Positions 27,902 through 37,432 of a stretch of DNA of 64,000 bases are shown in pieces; within the stretch, counting starts at the first letter, position 1; the number at the start of each line of letters is the position of its first letter. The translations under genes and the position numbers were made by a program. Source of the stretch: Corynebacterium lizhenjunii (GTDB taxonomy: Bacteria; Actinomycetota; Actinomycetes; Mycobacteriales; Mycobacteriaceae); assembly GCF_011038655.2 (NCBI RefSeq), contig NZ_CP064954.1, positions 1,612,001 through 1,676,000 on the forward strand, read 5' to 3'. The notes under the pieces are model-generated. The model worked only from the letters and a program-made list of their open reading frames with translations, was not told the DNA's origin and did no database searches.

Positions 27902-27960
27902 GCAGCGCGGGTGCACATTAAGCTGTGGAGTGACTGTGTTACACCGACCGTGAGGATTCA

Positions 27961-30414
27961 ATGTCATCTGCAGCTTCTTCCCGCCCAGCCTCTGCTGGAA
28001 CAACGCCTACAACAACGCCTACATCGCATTCGGCGTTTAGCGCCGCCATCCCCGGCCACGTCCGCGCCGCTAGTGGCGTTGGCCCTCAGGCAGCCAGCAA
28101 TCGCAAGTTCTGGTCCGGCCTGGCTGCCACCGTGGTGGACACCATCGCCGAGCGCTGGGAGGCTACTCGCCGCACCTACGCCGCCACCCGGCAGCAGCAC
28201 TATTTTTCCGCCGAGTTCCTCCAAGGCCGCGCGCTGCTCAATAACCTAACCAACTTGGACCTGGTTGATGATGCCGTTGCGGGTGCCCGCGCCGGTGGCC
28301 GCGAGCTGGCCGATGTCCTCGAAGCCGAACACGACGCCGCACTGGGCAATGGCGGCCTGGGCCGCCTAGCGGCGTGCTTCCTGGATTCGGCCGTGACCCA
28401 GGACTACCCTGTCACCGGCTACGGCCTGCTCTACCGCTATGGACTCTTCCGCCAGTCCTTCGACAACGGCCACCAAAAGGAAGAACCGGACTCCTGGATG
28501 GAAAACGGCTATGACTTTGTCATCCGCCGCGCCACGGACCAGCGCCGGGTACACTTCGATGACCTGGATGTCCGGGCTATCCCCTACGATATGCCAATTA
28601 CTGGCTATGGCACCGATAACGTGGGCACGCTGCGCCTGTGGAAGTCGGAGCCCATCGAGGAGTTTGATTATGATGCCTTCAACTCGCAACGCTTCACCGA
28701 CGCCATCGTCGAGCGCGAGCGAGTCATGGACATCTGCCGCGTGCTCTACCCGAACGACACCACCTATGAGGGCAAAGTGTTGCGCGTGCGCCAGCAATAC
28801 TTCTTCGTGTCCGCCTCCCTGCAGCAGATGATCGACAACTATCTGGCCCACCACGGCAAGGATCTGCGCGGCTTTGCCGCCTATAACTCCATTCAGCTCA
28901 ATGACACCCACCCGGTGCTGGCCATCCCGGAGCTCATGCGCTTGCTCATGGACGTCCACGGACTGGGCTGGGAGGACTCCTGGGCAGTGGTGCGGGAGAC
29001 CTTTGCCTACACCAACCACACCGTGCTTGCCGAGGCCCTGGAAAGCTGGGAGGTTTCCATTTTCCAGAAGCTCTTCTGGCGTATTTGGGAGATTGTGGAA
29101 GAAATCGACCGGCGTTTCCGCCTGGAGATGGCCGAACGTGGACTGGACCAGGGCCGGATTGACTACATGGCACCGGTCTCCGGCGGGCAGGTACACATGG
29201 CGTGGATTGCCTGCTATGCGGCATACTCCATCAATGGCGTGGCGGCGCTGCACACGGAGATTATCAAGGCGGAAACCCTCTCCCAGTGGCATGAACTCTG
29301 GCCGGAGAAGTTCAACAACAAGACCAACGGTGTCACGCCGCGGCGCTGGTTGAAGATGTGCAACCCCCGCCTGGCGCAGCTGCTGACACAGCTTTCCGGC
29401 TCCGATGAGTGGGTCACCGACCTGACCTCTTTAAGCGAGCTGGCGCACTTGGCAGACGATGAGCAGGTGCTCGATGACCTGATGGCGCTCAAGCACCGCA
29501 ACAAGCAGGACTTTGCCGCCTGGATTAAGGACTACCAGGGCGCTGAGGTCAATCCTGATTCCATCTTCGACGTGCAAATCAAGCGCCTGCACGAGTACAA
29601 GCGGCAATTGCTCAATGCCCTCTACATCCTGGATCTGTACTTCCGCATTAAAGAAGATGGCGAGGAGGTGCCGGCCCGCACCTTCATCTTTGGCGCGAAG
29701 GCGGCGCCGGGTTATGTGCGCGCTAAGGAGATAATCAAGCTCATCAACACCATCGCCGAACTGGTGAACAATGACCCCGCCACCAAGGACATCATCCGGG
29801 TGGTCTTTGTGGAAAACTACAATGTCTCCCCTGCGGAGCGCATTATTCCCGCCGCTGACGTCTCCGAGCAGATCTCTGTCGCGGGCAAGGAGGCCTCCGG
29901 CACGTCCAACATGAAATTCATGATGAACGGCGCGCTGACCCTGGGAACCATGGATGGCGCCAACGTAGAGATTGTCGATGCCGTTGGCGAGGACAACGCC
30001 TATATCTTCGGCGCCCGCGTAGAGCAGCTGCCCCAGTTGCGCGCCGACTACAACCCCGGCCACCTCTATGACACCGTGCCTGGTTTAGCGCGCGTCCTCG
30101 ATGCCCTCACCAGCGGGTTGCTGGGGCACGAAAACACTGGCATCTTCGGGGATGTGCGCTCCAGCTTGCTAGACGGCCAGGGCGAACACGCCCAAGACCA
30201 GTACTACGTCCTGGGTGATTTCGCCGCCTACCGCGAAGCGCGCGACCGCATGGCGCAGGACTACGTGGACGACCCCCGCGGCTGGGCGCGCAAGGCGTGG
30301 CTCAATATCTGCTACTCCGGGCGCTTTTCTTCCGATCGCACCATCGCTGACTACGCCCGCGACGTCTGGAAGATAGAACCCGCCCCCATCGCGGGCGCAA
30401 GCTCCACCCGCTAG
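27961..30414 (+). CDS. glgP: Glycogen/maltodextrin phosphorylase
   Basis: 817-residue phosphorylase that releases glucose-1-phosphate from glycogen or maltodextrin. Conserved segments include EHDAALGNGGLGRLAACFLDS, QLNDTHPVLAIPELMR, PEKFNNKTNGVTPRRWL, and the PLP attachment region EASGTSNMKFMMNG, whose Lys is near residue 652. The N-terminal 25 residues are Ser/Thr/Ala-rich and variable. A GAGG ribosome site precedes the ATG. It works with the debranching enzyme GlgX encoded about 20 kb away in this window. Confidence 0.95.
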   Translation: MSSAASSRPASAGTTPTTTPTSHSAFSAAIPGHVRAASGVGPQAASNRKFWSGLAATVVDTIAERWEATRRTYAATRQQHYFSAEFLQGRALLNNLTNLDLVDDAVAGARAGGRELADVLEAEHDAALGNGGLGRLAACFLDSAVTQDYPVTGYGLLYRYGLFRQSFDNGHQKEEPDSWMENGYDFVIRRATDQRRVHFDDLDVRAIPYDMPITGYGTDNVGTLRLWKSEPIEEFDYDAFNSQRFTDAIVERERVMDICRVLYPNDTTYEGKVLRVRQQYFFVSASLQQMIDNYLAHHGKDLRGFAAYNSIQLNDTHPVLAIPELMRLLMDVHGLGWEDSWAVVRETFAYTNHTVLAEALESWEVSIFQKLFWRIWEIVEEIDRRFRLEMAERGLDQGRIDYMAPVSGGQVHMAWIACYAAYSINGVAALHTEIIKAETLSQWHELWPEKFNNKTNGVTPRRWLKMCNPRLAQLLTQLSGSDEWVTDLTSLSELAHLADDEQVLDDLMALKHRNKQDFAAWIKDYQGAEVNPDSIFDVQIKRLHEYKRQLLNALYILDLYFRIKEDGEEVPARTFIFGAKAAPGYVRAKEIIKLINTIAELVNNDPATKDIIRVVFVENYNVSPAERIIPAADVSEQISVAGKEASGTSNMKFMMNGALTLGTMDGANVEIVDAVGEDNAYIFGARVEQLPQLRADYNPGHLYDTVPGLARVLDALTSGLLGHENTGIFGDVRSSLLDGQGEHAQDQYYVLGDFAAYREARDRMAQDYVDDPRGWARKAWLNICYSGRFSSDRTIADYARDVWKIEPAPIAGASSTR

Positions 30415-30554
30415 CGCCCACCGGCGGCTAGCCAGGAGGTGCTGCGGCGCCCGAACGGCGCCCGGTTAACTGGCGCCTCTCCCCGCTGGCGCTGCCAAAT
30501 AGGCGGATCCGCTCGCCCGCCGGGCGGGCCTGCGTCCGCCCACCTGGCGGGCCG
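30415..30554. terminator. GC-rich hairpin region between glgP and pyk
   Basis: The convergent genes glgP and pyk are separated by 140 bp with several overlapping GC-rich inverted repeats, for example GCCCGCC-G-GGCGGGC. No U-tract is obvious. It probably ends both transcripts. Confidence 0.4.
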
Positions 30555-31982
30555 CTAGGCGCTAGGGCGCTGCGTCTGGCCCAGGGTATGAACCTGCACC
30601 ATGTTCGTGTTGCCGGAGATTCCCGGCGGAGTACCGGCGATGAGGACAATCAAGTCGCCCTCGTCGTATTCCTCCATGCTCAGCAGGGCCTCGTCCACGG
30701 CCCGGATCATATCATCCGTGGAATCAACATCCGGGCTCAAGAAGGTCTGCGCGCCCCAGGTCAGCGCCAACTGAGAACGCACTGCAGGGAAAGGCGTAAA
30801 CGCCAGCAGCGGCAGGCGCGAGTGCAGGCGTGCGACGCGCTTGGCGGTATCGCCAGAAGACGTAAACGCCACGATGGCCTTGGCATTGAGGCGCTCGGCA
30901 ATATCGCGCGCGGAATACGACACCACACCGCGCTTGGTGCGCGGCACGTGCGACAAGGGCGGGACCTGTCCGCCGGATTCAGCGCTGCGCACAATACGGG
31001 CCATGGTTCGTACCACGTTGTGCGGGTCAATGCCCACGGAAGTCTCCCCAGACAGCATGACTGCGTCCGCGCCGTCAACCACGGCATTGGCCACATCGGA
31101 TGCCTCCGCACGAGTCGGACGCAAGTTAGTGATCATGGAGTCCAACATCTGGGTGGCCACAATCACCGGCTTGGCGTTTTCACGCGCAATCTGAATAGCG
31201 CGCTTCTGGAACAGCGGCACCTGCTCCAGCGGCACCTCAACACCCAAGTCGCCGCGGGCGATCATAATGGCATCGAAAGCCAACACAATCGACTCCAGCG
31301 CGTCTACAGCCTCAGGCTTTTCCAGCTTCGCAATAACCGGAACGCGGCGGCCTTCCTCATCCATAATGGCGTGCACCAAATCCACATCCGCGGGGGAACG
31401 CACGAAGGACAGCGCCACCATGTCCACGCCCAGCTTGAGCGCAAAGCGCAAATCCGCGATGTCCTTATCCGATAGCGCCGGGACCGAAATATCCATCCCC
31501 GGCAAAGAAACGCCCTTGTTATTGGACACCGGGCCGCCTTCAACGACCTCACAGACCACATCAGGGCCGTCTACTTCCTTGCACACCACGGCCACCTTGC
31601 CATCGTCGATGAGAAGGCGATCTCCCGGCTTAGCATCCTGGGCGAGGTTCTTATAGGTAGTAGAAACCCGGTCATGGGTGCCCTCGACGTCCTCGACGGT
31701 AATGCGCACAATCTCGCCTTCCGCCCAGAACTCCTGCGTATTAATAAAGCGCCCCAAACGAATCTTCGGCCCCTGCAAGTCAGCCAAAACGCCCACGGCG
31801 CGGCCAGTTGCATCAGTTGCCTCGCGCACCCAGGCATAGTTGCGCTCGTGGTCCACGTGGTCGCCGTGCGACATATTCAAACGCGCCACATCCATGCCGT
31901 CTTGCACCAAGCGCAAGATGCCCTCCTGGCTAGCCACCGCCGGGCCCAGGGTGCACACAATCTTCGTTCTTCTGTCCAGCAT
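30555..31982 (-). CDS. pyk: Pyruvate kinase
   Basis: 475-residue glycolytic enzyme that converts phosphoenolpyruvate and ADP to pyruvate and ATP. The N-terminus MLDRRTKIVCTLGPA, the RLNMSHG and LADLQGPKIRLG segments and the active-site signature VIAKLEKPEAVDALE with the catalytic Lys are all present, followed by MIARGDLGVEVPLEQVP. The C-terminal regulatory domain is of normal size. It lies downstream of lgt on the same strand, as in C. glutamicum and mycobacteria. The ATG is followed by standard coding bias and no longer start is possible. Confidence 0.96.
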   Translation of the reverse strand: MLDRRTKIVCTLGPAVASQEGILRLVQDGMDVARLNMSHGDHVDHERNYAWVREATDATGRAVGVLADLQGPKIRLGRFINTQEFWAEGEIVRITVEDVEGTHDRVSTTYKNLAQDAKPGDRLLIDDGKVAVVCKEVDGPDVVCEVVEGGPVSNNKGVSLPGMDISVPALSDKDIADLRFALKLGVDMVALSFVRSPADVDLVHAIMDEEGRRVPVIAKLEKPEAVDALESIVLAFDAIMIARGDLGVEVPLEQVPLFQKRAIQIARENAKPVIVATQMLDSMITNLRPTRAEASDVANAVVDGADAVMLSGETSVGIDPHNVVRTMARIVRSAESGGQVPPLSHVPRTKRGVVSYSARDIAERLNAKAIVAFTSSGDTAKRVARLHSRLPLLAFTPFPAVRSQLALTWGAQTFLSPDVDSTDDMIRAVDEALLSMEEYDEGDLIVLIAGTPPGISGNTNMVQVHTLGQTQRPSA

Positions 31983-32163
31983 CGTCTATCCGACCTTCTA
32001 CTTTCTTCGAGGACTTACCGGATTCCAAACTACTCGTCTTTTACCCCTCCGGCCACCATTGCGGCTCAAACTGTGGCCCACACCGCCCAACGCCCCGCCA
32101 GCTACATCGGGCACAAACAAAAAGAACCGGTCCCCCGAAGCACAGGAAACCGGAAAGGTTAAC

Positions 32164-32180
32164 GGGGCATCGGCAAGCTA
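32164..32180 (-). repeat. Iterated 17-mer motif at the lgt stop codon
   Basis: Reads TAGCTTGCCGATGCCCC on the minus strand; its TAG is the lgt stop codon. Confidence 0.7.
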
Positions 32181-33059
32181 AGCACCCGCCCGGGCGGCAA
32201 ACTTCGGGTCAACCTCAGCCGGAGACTCCTGGCCGCGCGGCAACCGGAAGAACACCACCAACGCCACCGCACACAACACCACCGCTACCAGGACGTTAAT
32301 GCGCATGTCGAAGACCATCGTGGCCTCATCGGCACGCAGATTCTCCACCACAAAACGCCCCGCCGTATACGCCACCACGTACAGGGCAAAAACCCGGCCA
32401 TGACCCAACGACCACCGCTTATGCGCCCACAAGAGGAACCCACACACCGCCAGGTTCCACAGCAGCTCATACAAGAACGTGGGGTGCACGCTGGCAACAA
32501 CCTCCCCCGTGGACCGCCCCGTCATGGGAGCAAATCGGCCGGCCTCATCCACACGATAATAGATGTCCAAGGCCCACGGCACCGTGGTCTCGCGGCCATA
32601 AAGCTCCTGGTTAAACCAGTTGCCCAGGCGGCCAATCGCCTGCGCGGCCACCAGGCCGGGCGCGACGGCATCGGCAAACGGGCCCAGCGGCACGCCCTTA
32701 ATCCTGAACAACACCCACATGGCCAACAATCCCAGCGCAACCGCGCCCCAAATGCCCAGCCCACCATTACTCACCTTGAACACATCCACCGGATGACACT
32801 CGGCGCAAAAGTACTTGTCATAGTCTGTGAGCACATGGTAGGCCCGCCCGCCAATAATCCCCGCAGGGATAATCACAATCGCAGCATCCCACACCGTGTC
32901 CGGGTTGCCGCCCATCGCGCGATAACGCCGCAACGTCAGCCACAGCGCAAAGATAATGCCCACAACAATGCACAGCGCATACGCCCGAATAGGCACGGGA
33001 CCAAGATGCCACACGCCCTGCGGCGGGGAAGGGATATTAGCCAGGTGATAAATCTGCAC
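32178..33059 (-). CDS. lgt: Prolipoprotein diacylglyceryl transferase
   Basis: 293-residue integral membrane enzyme that attaches diacylglycerol to the lipobox cysteine of prolipoproteins, the first step of lipoprotein maturation. Seven hydrophobic segments are seen. The Lgt signature is clear in [17 protein letters not shown] (about 148-164), and [11 protein letters not shown] marks the second conserved block. The C-terminal extension is short compared with mycobacterial Lgt. Mycobacteria have trpB and trpA immediately upstream; here a TrpC-like gene is the direct neighbour. Its likely substrate in this window is the lipoprotein at 48889-49593. Confidence 0.95.
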   Translation of the reverse strand: MQIYHLANIPSPPQGVWHLGPVPIRAYALCIVVGIIFALWLTLRRYRAMGGNPDTVWDAAIVIIPAGIIGGRAYHVLTDYDKYFCAECHPVDVFKVSNGGLGIWGAVALGLLAMWVLFRIKGVPLGPFADAVAPGLVAAQAIGRLGNWFNQELYGRETTVPWALDIYYRVDEAGRFAPMTGRSTGEVVASVHPTFLYELLWNLAVCGFLLWAHKRWSLGHGRVFALYVVAYTAGRFVVENLRADEATMVFDMRINVLVAVVLCAVALVVFFRLPRGQESPAEVDPKFAARAGA

Positions 33060-33097
33060 CCCTTGAGTCTGCCAAAGACGCGCCTCGCGCGCAGGAT

Positions 33098-33946
33098 TTA
33101 CCCCTGCTTACGTGACGGGCACGACGGATGCCTCCCCGTGGCGACCAACCGACGCGCCGAACCCAAAGGATCCGTGGCGGTCAAAATAGACTCGCCCACC
33201 AGCACAGCATCCGCCCCCTGCGAGGCATAATCAAAAACATTGCGGGAACTCTCCACCCCACCGGCAGCTATGCGCACGCACGTCTCCGGCAACCCCGGCA
33301 CAATACGACCAAACACATGCCGATACAACTCATCCGAAGCCAAAGACCACGCGTTAATCCCAATCACCGACGCCCCCGCTCCTAGCGCCCGGTCCGCCTC
33401 CTTCGGGGTACGCACCTCCAACAGCGCAGTCATTCCCAGCGACTCAATCCTATCCAGCAGCGAAACCAGCCGCGCATGGTCCAATAGCTCGACTTGCAGG
33501 GGGACGATATCGGCGCCGTAGCAGCGGGCCTCGTGAATCTGATAGGGGTCCACAATGATGTCCCGGCACATCATGGGCAGATTCGTCGCCGCCCGTGCCA
33601 CCGCCATGTCCACCATTGAGCCCCGAAACCGCCGCGGCTGAGTCTGCACTGCCAACAACCCCACACCCACATCTTCTAGCTGCTGGGCAAACCTCCCCCA
33701 CTCCTGCGGGGAGCCCCAACCGGTAATTTCCCCACGGTACGGCACTGCCCGCTTGAGCTCCGCAATAACCGAGCACCCCGGGGCCAGCAAGGCCGCCAGC
33801 GCGTCACGGGGTGGCGGGGAGGAGCGCGAACGCGCCTTGATGTCCGCGAAGCTGACCAGTGCCTCCCGCGCCGCGACGTCCTCACGCACGCCAGCAACAA
33901 TCCTGTCTACCAGGATTGACCGGGGTGCCCGAGGCTGCGTGTTCAT
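33098..33946 (-). CDS. TrpC-like protein with altered active site
   Basis: 282-residue homologue of indole-3-glycerol phosphate synthase. The fold is clearly kept ([40 protein letters not shown], and a C-terminus similar to M. tuberculosis TrpC), but key residues differ from functional TrpC. LRKDF is MCRDI (catalytic Lys to Arg), VVTEQRRF is AVQTQPRRF (Glu lost), IGVNARDL is IGINAWSL, and IAESGV is IAAGGV (Glu and Ser lost). The start ATG has a GGAG site 6 bp upstream. No trpB or trpA follows; lgt does. I think it is a paralogue kept for another role or a decaying enzyme. Confidence 0.8.
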   Translation of the reverse strand: MNTQPRAPRSILVDRIVAGVREDVAAREALVSFADIKARSRSSPPPRDALAALLAPGCSVIAELKRAVPYRGEITGWGSPQEWGRFAQQLEDVGVGLLAVQTQPRRFRGSMVDMAVARAATNLPMMCRDIIVDPYQIHEARCYGADIVPLQVELLDHARLVSLLDRIESLGMTALLEVRTPKEADRALGAGASVIGINAWSLASDELYRHVFGRIVPGLPETCVRIAAGGVESSRNVFDYASQGADAVLVGESILTATDPLGSARRLVATGRHPSCPSRKQG

Positions 33947-34053
33947 CACTGTCTCCCTGCGCCAACTGTCCGCGCCACTGTTTCCCACAGCGTAGTGGTC
34001 CACGCCATTGCCCGCGAAATTCTTCCCCCTATTCTCCCCCATCCACGCTGCCC

Positions 34054-34070
34054 AAGCTTGCCGATGCCCC
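34054..34070 (+). repeat. Iterated motif, left of HNH copy 2
   Basis: AAGCTTGCCGATGCCCC, followed by another C. It has an inverted partner at 35854-35870 on the other side of the HNH gene. Confidence 0.7.
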
Positions 34071-34393
34071 CTCCCCTCACCCAGCGCCCGCACCCGGCGC
34101 ACCTCCCGCCGCCTGCAACCGAACCGGCATATCCCACCCCCGGCCCTACACGTGACCTGTCTCCGAGACCTGCCGCCAACACCCCGACTGCCATCGCTAC
34201 CGGCTGGCGCCTACGCGTGACCTGACTCCACGACCCGGCGCCGACATCCCGACCGAAATCCGGATTGTGCGCCGCAACCGCGCTACCCCGTCTGGGTTGC
34301 GCTACCCCCGTGTGGGTGCCCCCATTACCATCGGTAAATCGTCCCAAAGTTTACCCTCATTGCACACTCGAGTGGACAATTTTCCGATAACCC

Positions 34394-34423
34394 TTGCGAA
34401 CGTCTCGCGAGAGTGTTTATTCT
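34394..34423 (+). promoter_or_regulatory. Probable promoter and palindrome of HNH copy 2
   Basis: Identical to copy 1: TTGCGA (34394-34399), palindrome TCTCGCGAGA (34403-34412), TATTCT (34418-34423), then the ATG at 34431 with no room for a ribosome site. Confidence 0.5.
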
Positions 34424-34430
34424 CGGTGGC

Positions 34431-35642
34431 ATGAACTTCGAGACACTACTTGCGGGCCAAGGCCCCGTCATCGACGCACTAGCTGGTTTCGCCGGCCACA
34501 GCGTCGAAGACCTCACGGCAAACGGGCTGTGCCCGTTTGTCGCACGCAAGTACGTCACGCTGTATAACACCTACTACGGACAGACCTCATTTACCGGCTT
34601 GCAATACAAAGCCCTAACCGCTGCCCGCACCCAAGGGCATTCTGCTGAAGCCTTAGACTTCATCGAGTCCAAAACCAGGCGAGTTGCCGACAAGCTCGCC
34701 AAATGGAAACTACGCGTCAAACTCTGCAAGACGCCTGCCGCACAAATCGAGGCCGTTGCCCGGGAACAGCTAAAGAAACTAGCCAAGCCGCGCGAGGTTA
34801 AAGAAGGCGTAAAACTCACCCACCACGCCAATGGGCTAGCCACGCTCAAAGCCACAGGCAAATCTGTCGACATTATGGATGTCCACGCTGTGGTAGACCC
34901 GCAAGACCAAGTAGAAAGCTTCCTGGCAGCCTTTAGGGGCACAGGGGCTGGCAAACAACGCTACATCCCGATCATTCCCATCTACATTGATCAGATTTGT
35001 GAGTTCGTCGACCGGATGCACAACCCCGGCCGCTATCCCACCGATGCCGATATCCGCGTCCGCGCCTCCAACGGCGCCATCCTCACCGGCAAAGACCTCC
35101 TGGAACGCCTGTGTCTGGACTATGGGTTTATCGCAGCCCTCTCCCGCGAACACGGCCCATTGGACTTGTACCGCTACTCGCGTACCGCTAACTCTAAGCA
35201 ACGCCTCTTGCTACTCGCCGAGGGTGCAGAATGCTCCTGGGTGGGCTGTCACTTGCCGTTTGATAAGTGCCAGATCCACCACATCCACCCCTGGAACCAA
35301 GGTGGTCAAACCAATATGTCGAATCTGACCCCGTTGTGTCCGCATCATAACGGTGCTAATGAGGACCACCCACCAGATGGCATCCCGATAACCCGAGGCC
35401 GGATAGTACGAATGGGTACCGGGGTCGGATGGCAAGCACCCGGTGGCGCCCCACCAACACAAACCCGACCCATAGCGGCACCGCCATCAGCCACACCCAC
35501 CGACTCCCCACCGCAAGCCCATCACCAAGCAACACCACCACCGCAAGCCCAACACCAGGCACCACCGCCACCGGAAGCCCATCACCAGGCAACACCGCCA
35601 CCGGAAGCCCACCACCAGGCAACACCGCCACCGGAAAGCTAG
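34431..35642 (+). CDS. HNH endonuclease, 13E12-type repeat protein (copy 2)
   Basis: 403-residue protein nearly identical to the product of 13687-14853. The HNH site (about 260-310) is intact: CSWVGCHLPFDKCQIHH, PWNQGG, NLTPLCPHHN. It is 15 residues longer because the Pro-rich tail has more decapeptide units of the type HHQATPPPEA, some diverged to QHQAPPPP. Substitutions between the copies are many at the DNA level (often synonymous) but few in the protein, which suggests both are under purifying selection or exchange sequence. It lies between the TrpC-like gene and the tryptophan-associated membrane gene. Confidence 0.88.
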   Translation: MNFETLLAGQGPVIDALAGFAGHSVEDLTANGLCPFVARKYVTLYNTYYGQTSFTGLQYKALTAARTQGHSAEALDFIESKTRRVADKLAKWKLRVKLCKTPAAQIEAVAREQLKKLAKPREVKEGVKLTHHANGLATLKATGKSVDIMDVHAVVDPQDQVESFLAAFRGTGAGKQRYIPIIPIYIDQICEFVDRMHNPGRYPTDADIRVRASNGAILTGKDLLERLCLDYGFIAALSREHGPLDLYRYSRTANSKQRLLLLAEGAECSWVGCHLPFDKCQIHHIHPWNQGGQTNMSNLTPLCPHHNGANEDHPPDGIPITRGRIVRMGTGVGWQAPGGAPPTQTRPIAAPPSATPTDSPPQAHHQATPPPQAQHQAPPPPEAHHQATPPPEAHHQATPPPES

Positions 35643-35757
35643 CCGCCAGCAGACCAGCTAGAGGCCAGCAAGCGGACCAGCCGGAAGGTATGCGTCCTCT
35701 TGCCAGATGGCAGGCACCGGCGGGCGGCAGGAAGCTGGCGGCATCGGAAAGCACACA

Positions 35758-35794
35758 GCCCCAACCGCGACGACCAAAAACGCGCGGAAGGGGC
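35758..35794 (+). terminator. Conserved hairpin downstream of HNH copy 2
   Basis: Same 37-base structure as at 14975-15011 (GCCCC...GGGGC outer stem, CCGCG/CGCGG inner stem). Confidence 0.45.
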
Positions 35795-35853
35795 TACAGG
35801 TGCGAGCACACCTACACGAAGCAAGAGTGAGCGGGCGGCAGACGGTGAGGGAC

Positions 35854-35870
35854 GGGGTATCGGCAGGCTA
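35854..35870 (-). repeat. Iterated 17-mer motif, right of HNH copy 2
   Basis: TAGCCTGCCGATACCCC on the minus strand; its TAG is the stop of the duplicated gene fragment. It is in inverted orientation to the copy at 34054-34070. Confidence 0.7.
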
Positions 35871-36108
35871 GGCGCGGGGGTCGGTGGGGTCGATGTCCTC
35901 GTCGAGGGCGTCCCAGAGCACGCGGCCGGAGTTGGGGCTTTCACGCAGCTCCTGCTGAAGTTTATCGGCGCGCACAGCTTTGGTCTCATAGCGCGTTGAA
36001 CGCGCAGAGTCTTGGCCGGGGCGCATCGCCAGCAAAATGGCACCGAATAACGCCACGGCAGCTGCTGCGATGGCCAGTGCCGGTCCTGTCACGGTGGCAT
36101 CGGCGGCA
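35868..36108 (-). pseudogene. 3' fragment of the Trp-associated membrane protein gene
   Basis: Codes for the last 80 or so residues of the protein whose complete gene is at 39203-39832. It was created by the 297-bp target duplication and ends at the insertion sequence boundary. It has no promoter or 5' part of its own. One substitution changes a methionine to isoleucine relative to the intact gene. Confidence 0.85.
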
Positions 36109-36491
36109 CCCGAGTTACGACATTTTAGTGCGGAATTCGGGGTTCAATGATTGCGTCGACGAGTTGTTGGGTTTCCGGTGGCAGTGGTGTGGCGGCGTGA
36201 ATGGTGGTGCCGTTGAGGGTCAATTCGATTGTTCGGTGCTTTTTGAGGGTTCTCACGACACGCTTGATGCTTTTGCCGGTTGCTGTTTCGATCATTTTGC
36301 TTATCGCTAGTGCAGCCATGACGATATTGAGGTGGGCGTTGATCGAGTCTTGTGTTCTCGCATAGACTGGGCGGGCTTTGAGGTCAGATTTCGACATACG
36401 GAATGATTTTTCAATGTTGAGCAGGTGTCTGTATGTCGCCAGCACCTGTTGTGGTGGCAGTGACTCGCCCCGGGATTGTGAGAGTGGGTGT

Positions 36492-37430
36492 TTAAGCCGC
36501 TTGGGCTTCTGATTGCTCCCTGTTGGGATTGGTGAGACGGTACCACATTTCGTGTTCCTTTGGTGGAATGTAGTCAATGGATCCGTGTAGTCGGTCGGTG
36601 TTGTACCAACTCACCCAGCTCGCGGTGGCTGCTTCGACTTCCTGCCAGTTGCTCCACTTACGGCCTTCGAAATCAATCTCCTCACTCTTATACAGGCCAA
36701 TGGTGGACTCCATAAGCCCGTTGTCGTAGGCATCGCCGACAGTTCCGATAGAACCAGTCATTCCTTCCCGGGCTATGAGCCCGCGCAGCTCGGCACTGGT
36801 GTACTGCGAGCCTGCATCCGAATGATGGATGACTCCTACCGGGCTAAAGTTTGGGTCTTCGCGGCTGCGAAGGCTAATAGCTTGGCGCAGCGCGCTGAGG
36901 ATAAACTCAGTGGTCTTTGACTCGGCAACGCTATAGCCCAGTATCCTGCGCGAATACACGTCGGTGACAAACGCAACGTAGCAAAAGCCCTGCTTGGTGT
37001 AGACATAGGTAAAATCTGCCACCCACCACTGATCCGGGCGTTCTACGCTTTCCCAGGCTCGTTTGCAGTGATCGGCAAACCGGGGATTGTTCGGGTTGGC
37101 CACTGTCGTGCGCGTGGATTTACGCCGCAGCACACCACTAATGCCCAACAGGGTCATCAAGCGATTGACTTTCTCCCGACCAATGTCCCATCCAGCCCGC
37201 TTGGCTGCCTTCCACAGCTTGCGACGCCCGTAGACCCGCCGATTAGCAACCCACAGGTCGTAGAGCCGGTTTGCCTCGTATGCTTCGTCAAGCTCGGCAT
37301 CGGTAGGACCGAAATTTCGTGCCTGATACCGGTAATAGGTAGCAGGAGAAATCTGGTACTGATGCTCGTTGAGGACCTGGCACATCCGCTCGATGGAATA
37401 AAGGTGCCGGTGAGCATGGAGAAACTCCAC
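36492..37430 (-). CDS. IS3 transposase OrfB (DDE integrase domain)
   Basis: 312-residue catalytic subunit of the IS3 transposase. An N-terminal HTH_21-like region (YGRRKLWKAAKRAG) precedes the rve integrase core with its DDE residues: WWVADFTYV, VIHHSDAGSQYTS and NGLMESTIGLYKSEEI. It lies in the -1 frame relative to orfA. The start at GTG 37428-37430 is formal, because the active product is normally an OrfAB fusion made by frameshifting at the A-rich run before the orfA stop. No frame damage is seen. Confidence 0.93.
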   Translation of the reverse strand: MEFLHAHRHLYSIERMCQVLNEHQYQISPATYYRYQARNFGPTDAELDEAYEANRLYDLWVANRRVYGRRKLWKAAKRAGWDIGREKVNRLMTLLGISGVLRRKSTRTTVANPNNPRFADHCKRAWESVERPDQWWVADFTYVYTKQGFCYVAFVTDVYSRRILGYSVAESKTTEFILSALRQAISLRSREDPNFSPVGVIHHSDAGSQYTSAELRGLIAREGMTGSIGTVGDAYDNGLMESTIGLYKSEEIDFEGRKWSNWQEVEAATASWVSWYNTDRLHGSIDYIPPKEHEMWYRLTNPNREQSEAQAA

Positions 37431-37432
37431 GA

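Larger units (their letters stand above)
33947..34430. other. Intergenic region, trpC-like to second HNH gene
   Basis: No gene seen. It contains one copy of the iterated motif (34054-34070), a partial tandem repeat whose units begin CCTACRCGTGACCTG at about 34145 and 34210, and from 34210 the conserved upstream part of the HNH repeat. Confidence 0.7.
34210..35884 (+). repeat. Long direct repeat, HNH copy 2
   Basis: Second copy of the 1.6-kb repeat at 13466-15092, in the same orientation. It is slightly longer because the gene's end carries more 30-bp units. Confidence 0.9.
35812..36108. repeat. 297-bp direct repeat, left flank of IS1634-type element
   Basis: It matches 39147-39443 at 295 of 297 bases by my reading; the differences lie near 35958 and 36031. 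It abuts the left inverted repeat exactly, as the right copy abuts the right one, so it is a target-site duplication of exceptional length. IS1634 of Mycoplasma mycoides is known for long, variable-length direct repeats. Confidence 0.9.

Noticed and set aside
27928..27960. GlxR (CRP-type) site upstream of glgP
   Set aside because: GTGAC-TGT-GTTAC is a near palindrome but its spacing does not match TGTGA-N6-TCACA.
35518..35640. CRISPR-like array of short repeats
   Set aside because: The units are head-to-tail coding repeats without unique spacers, in frame with the HNH gene.
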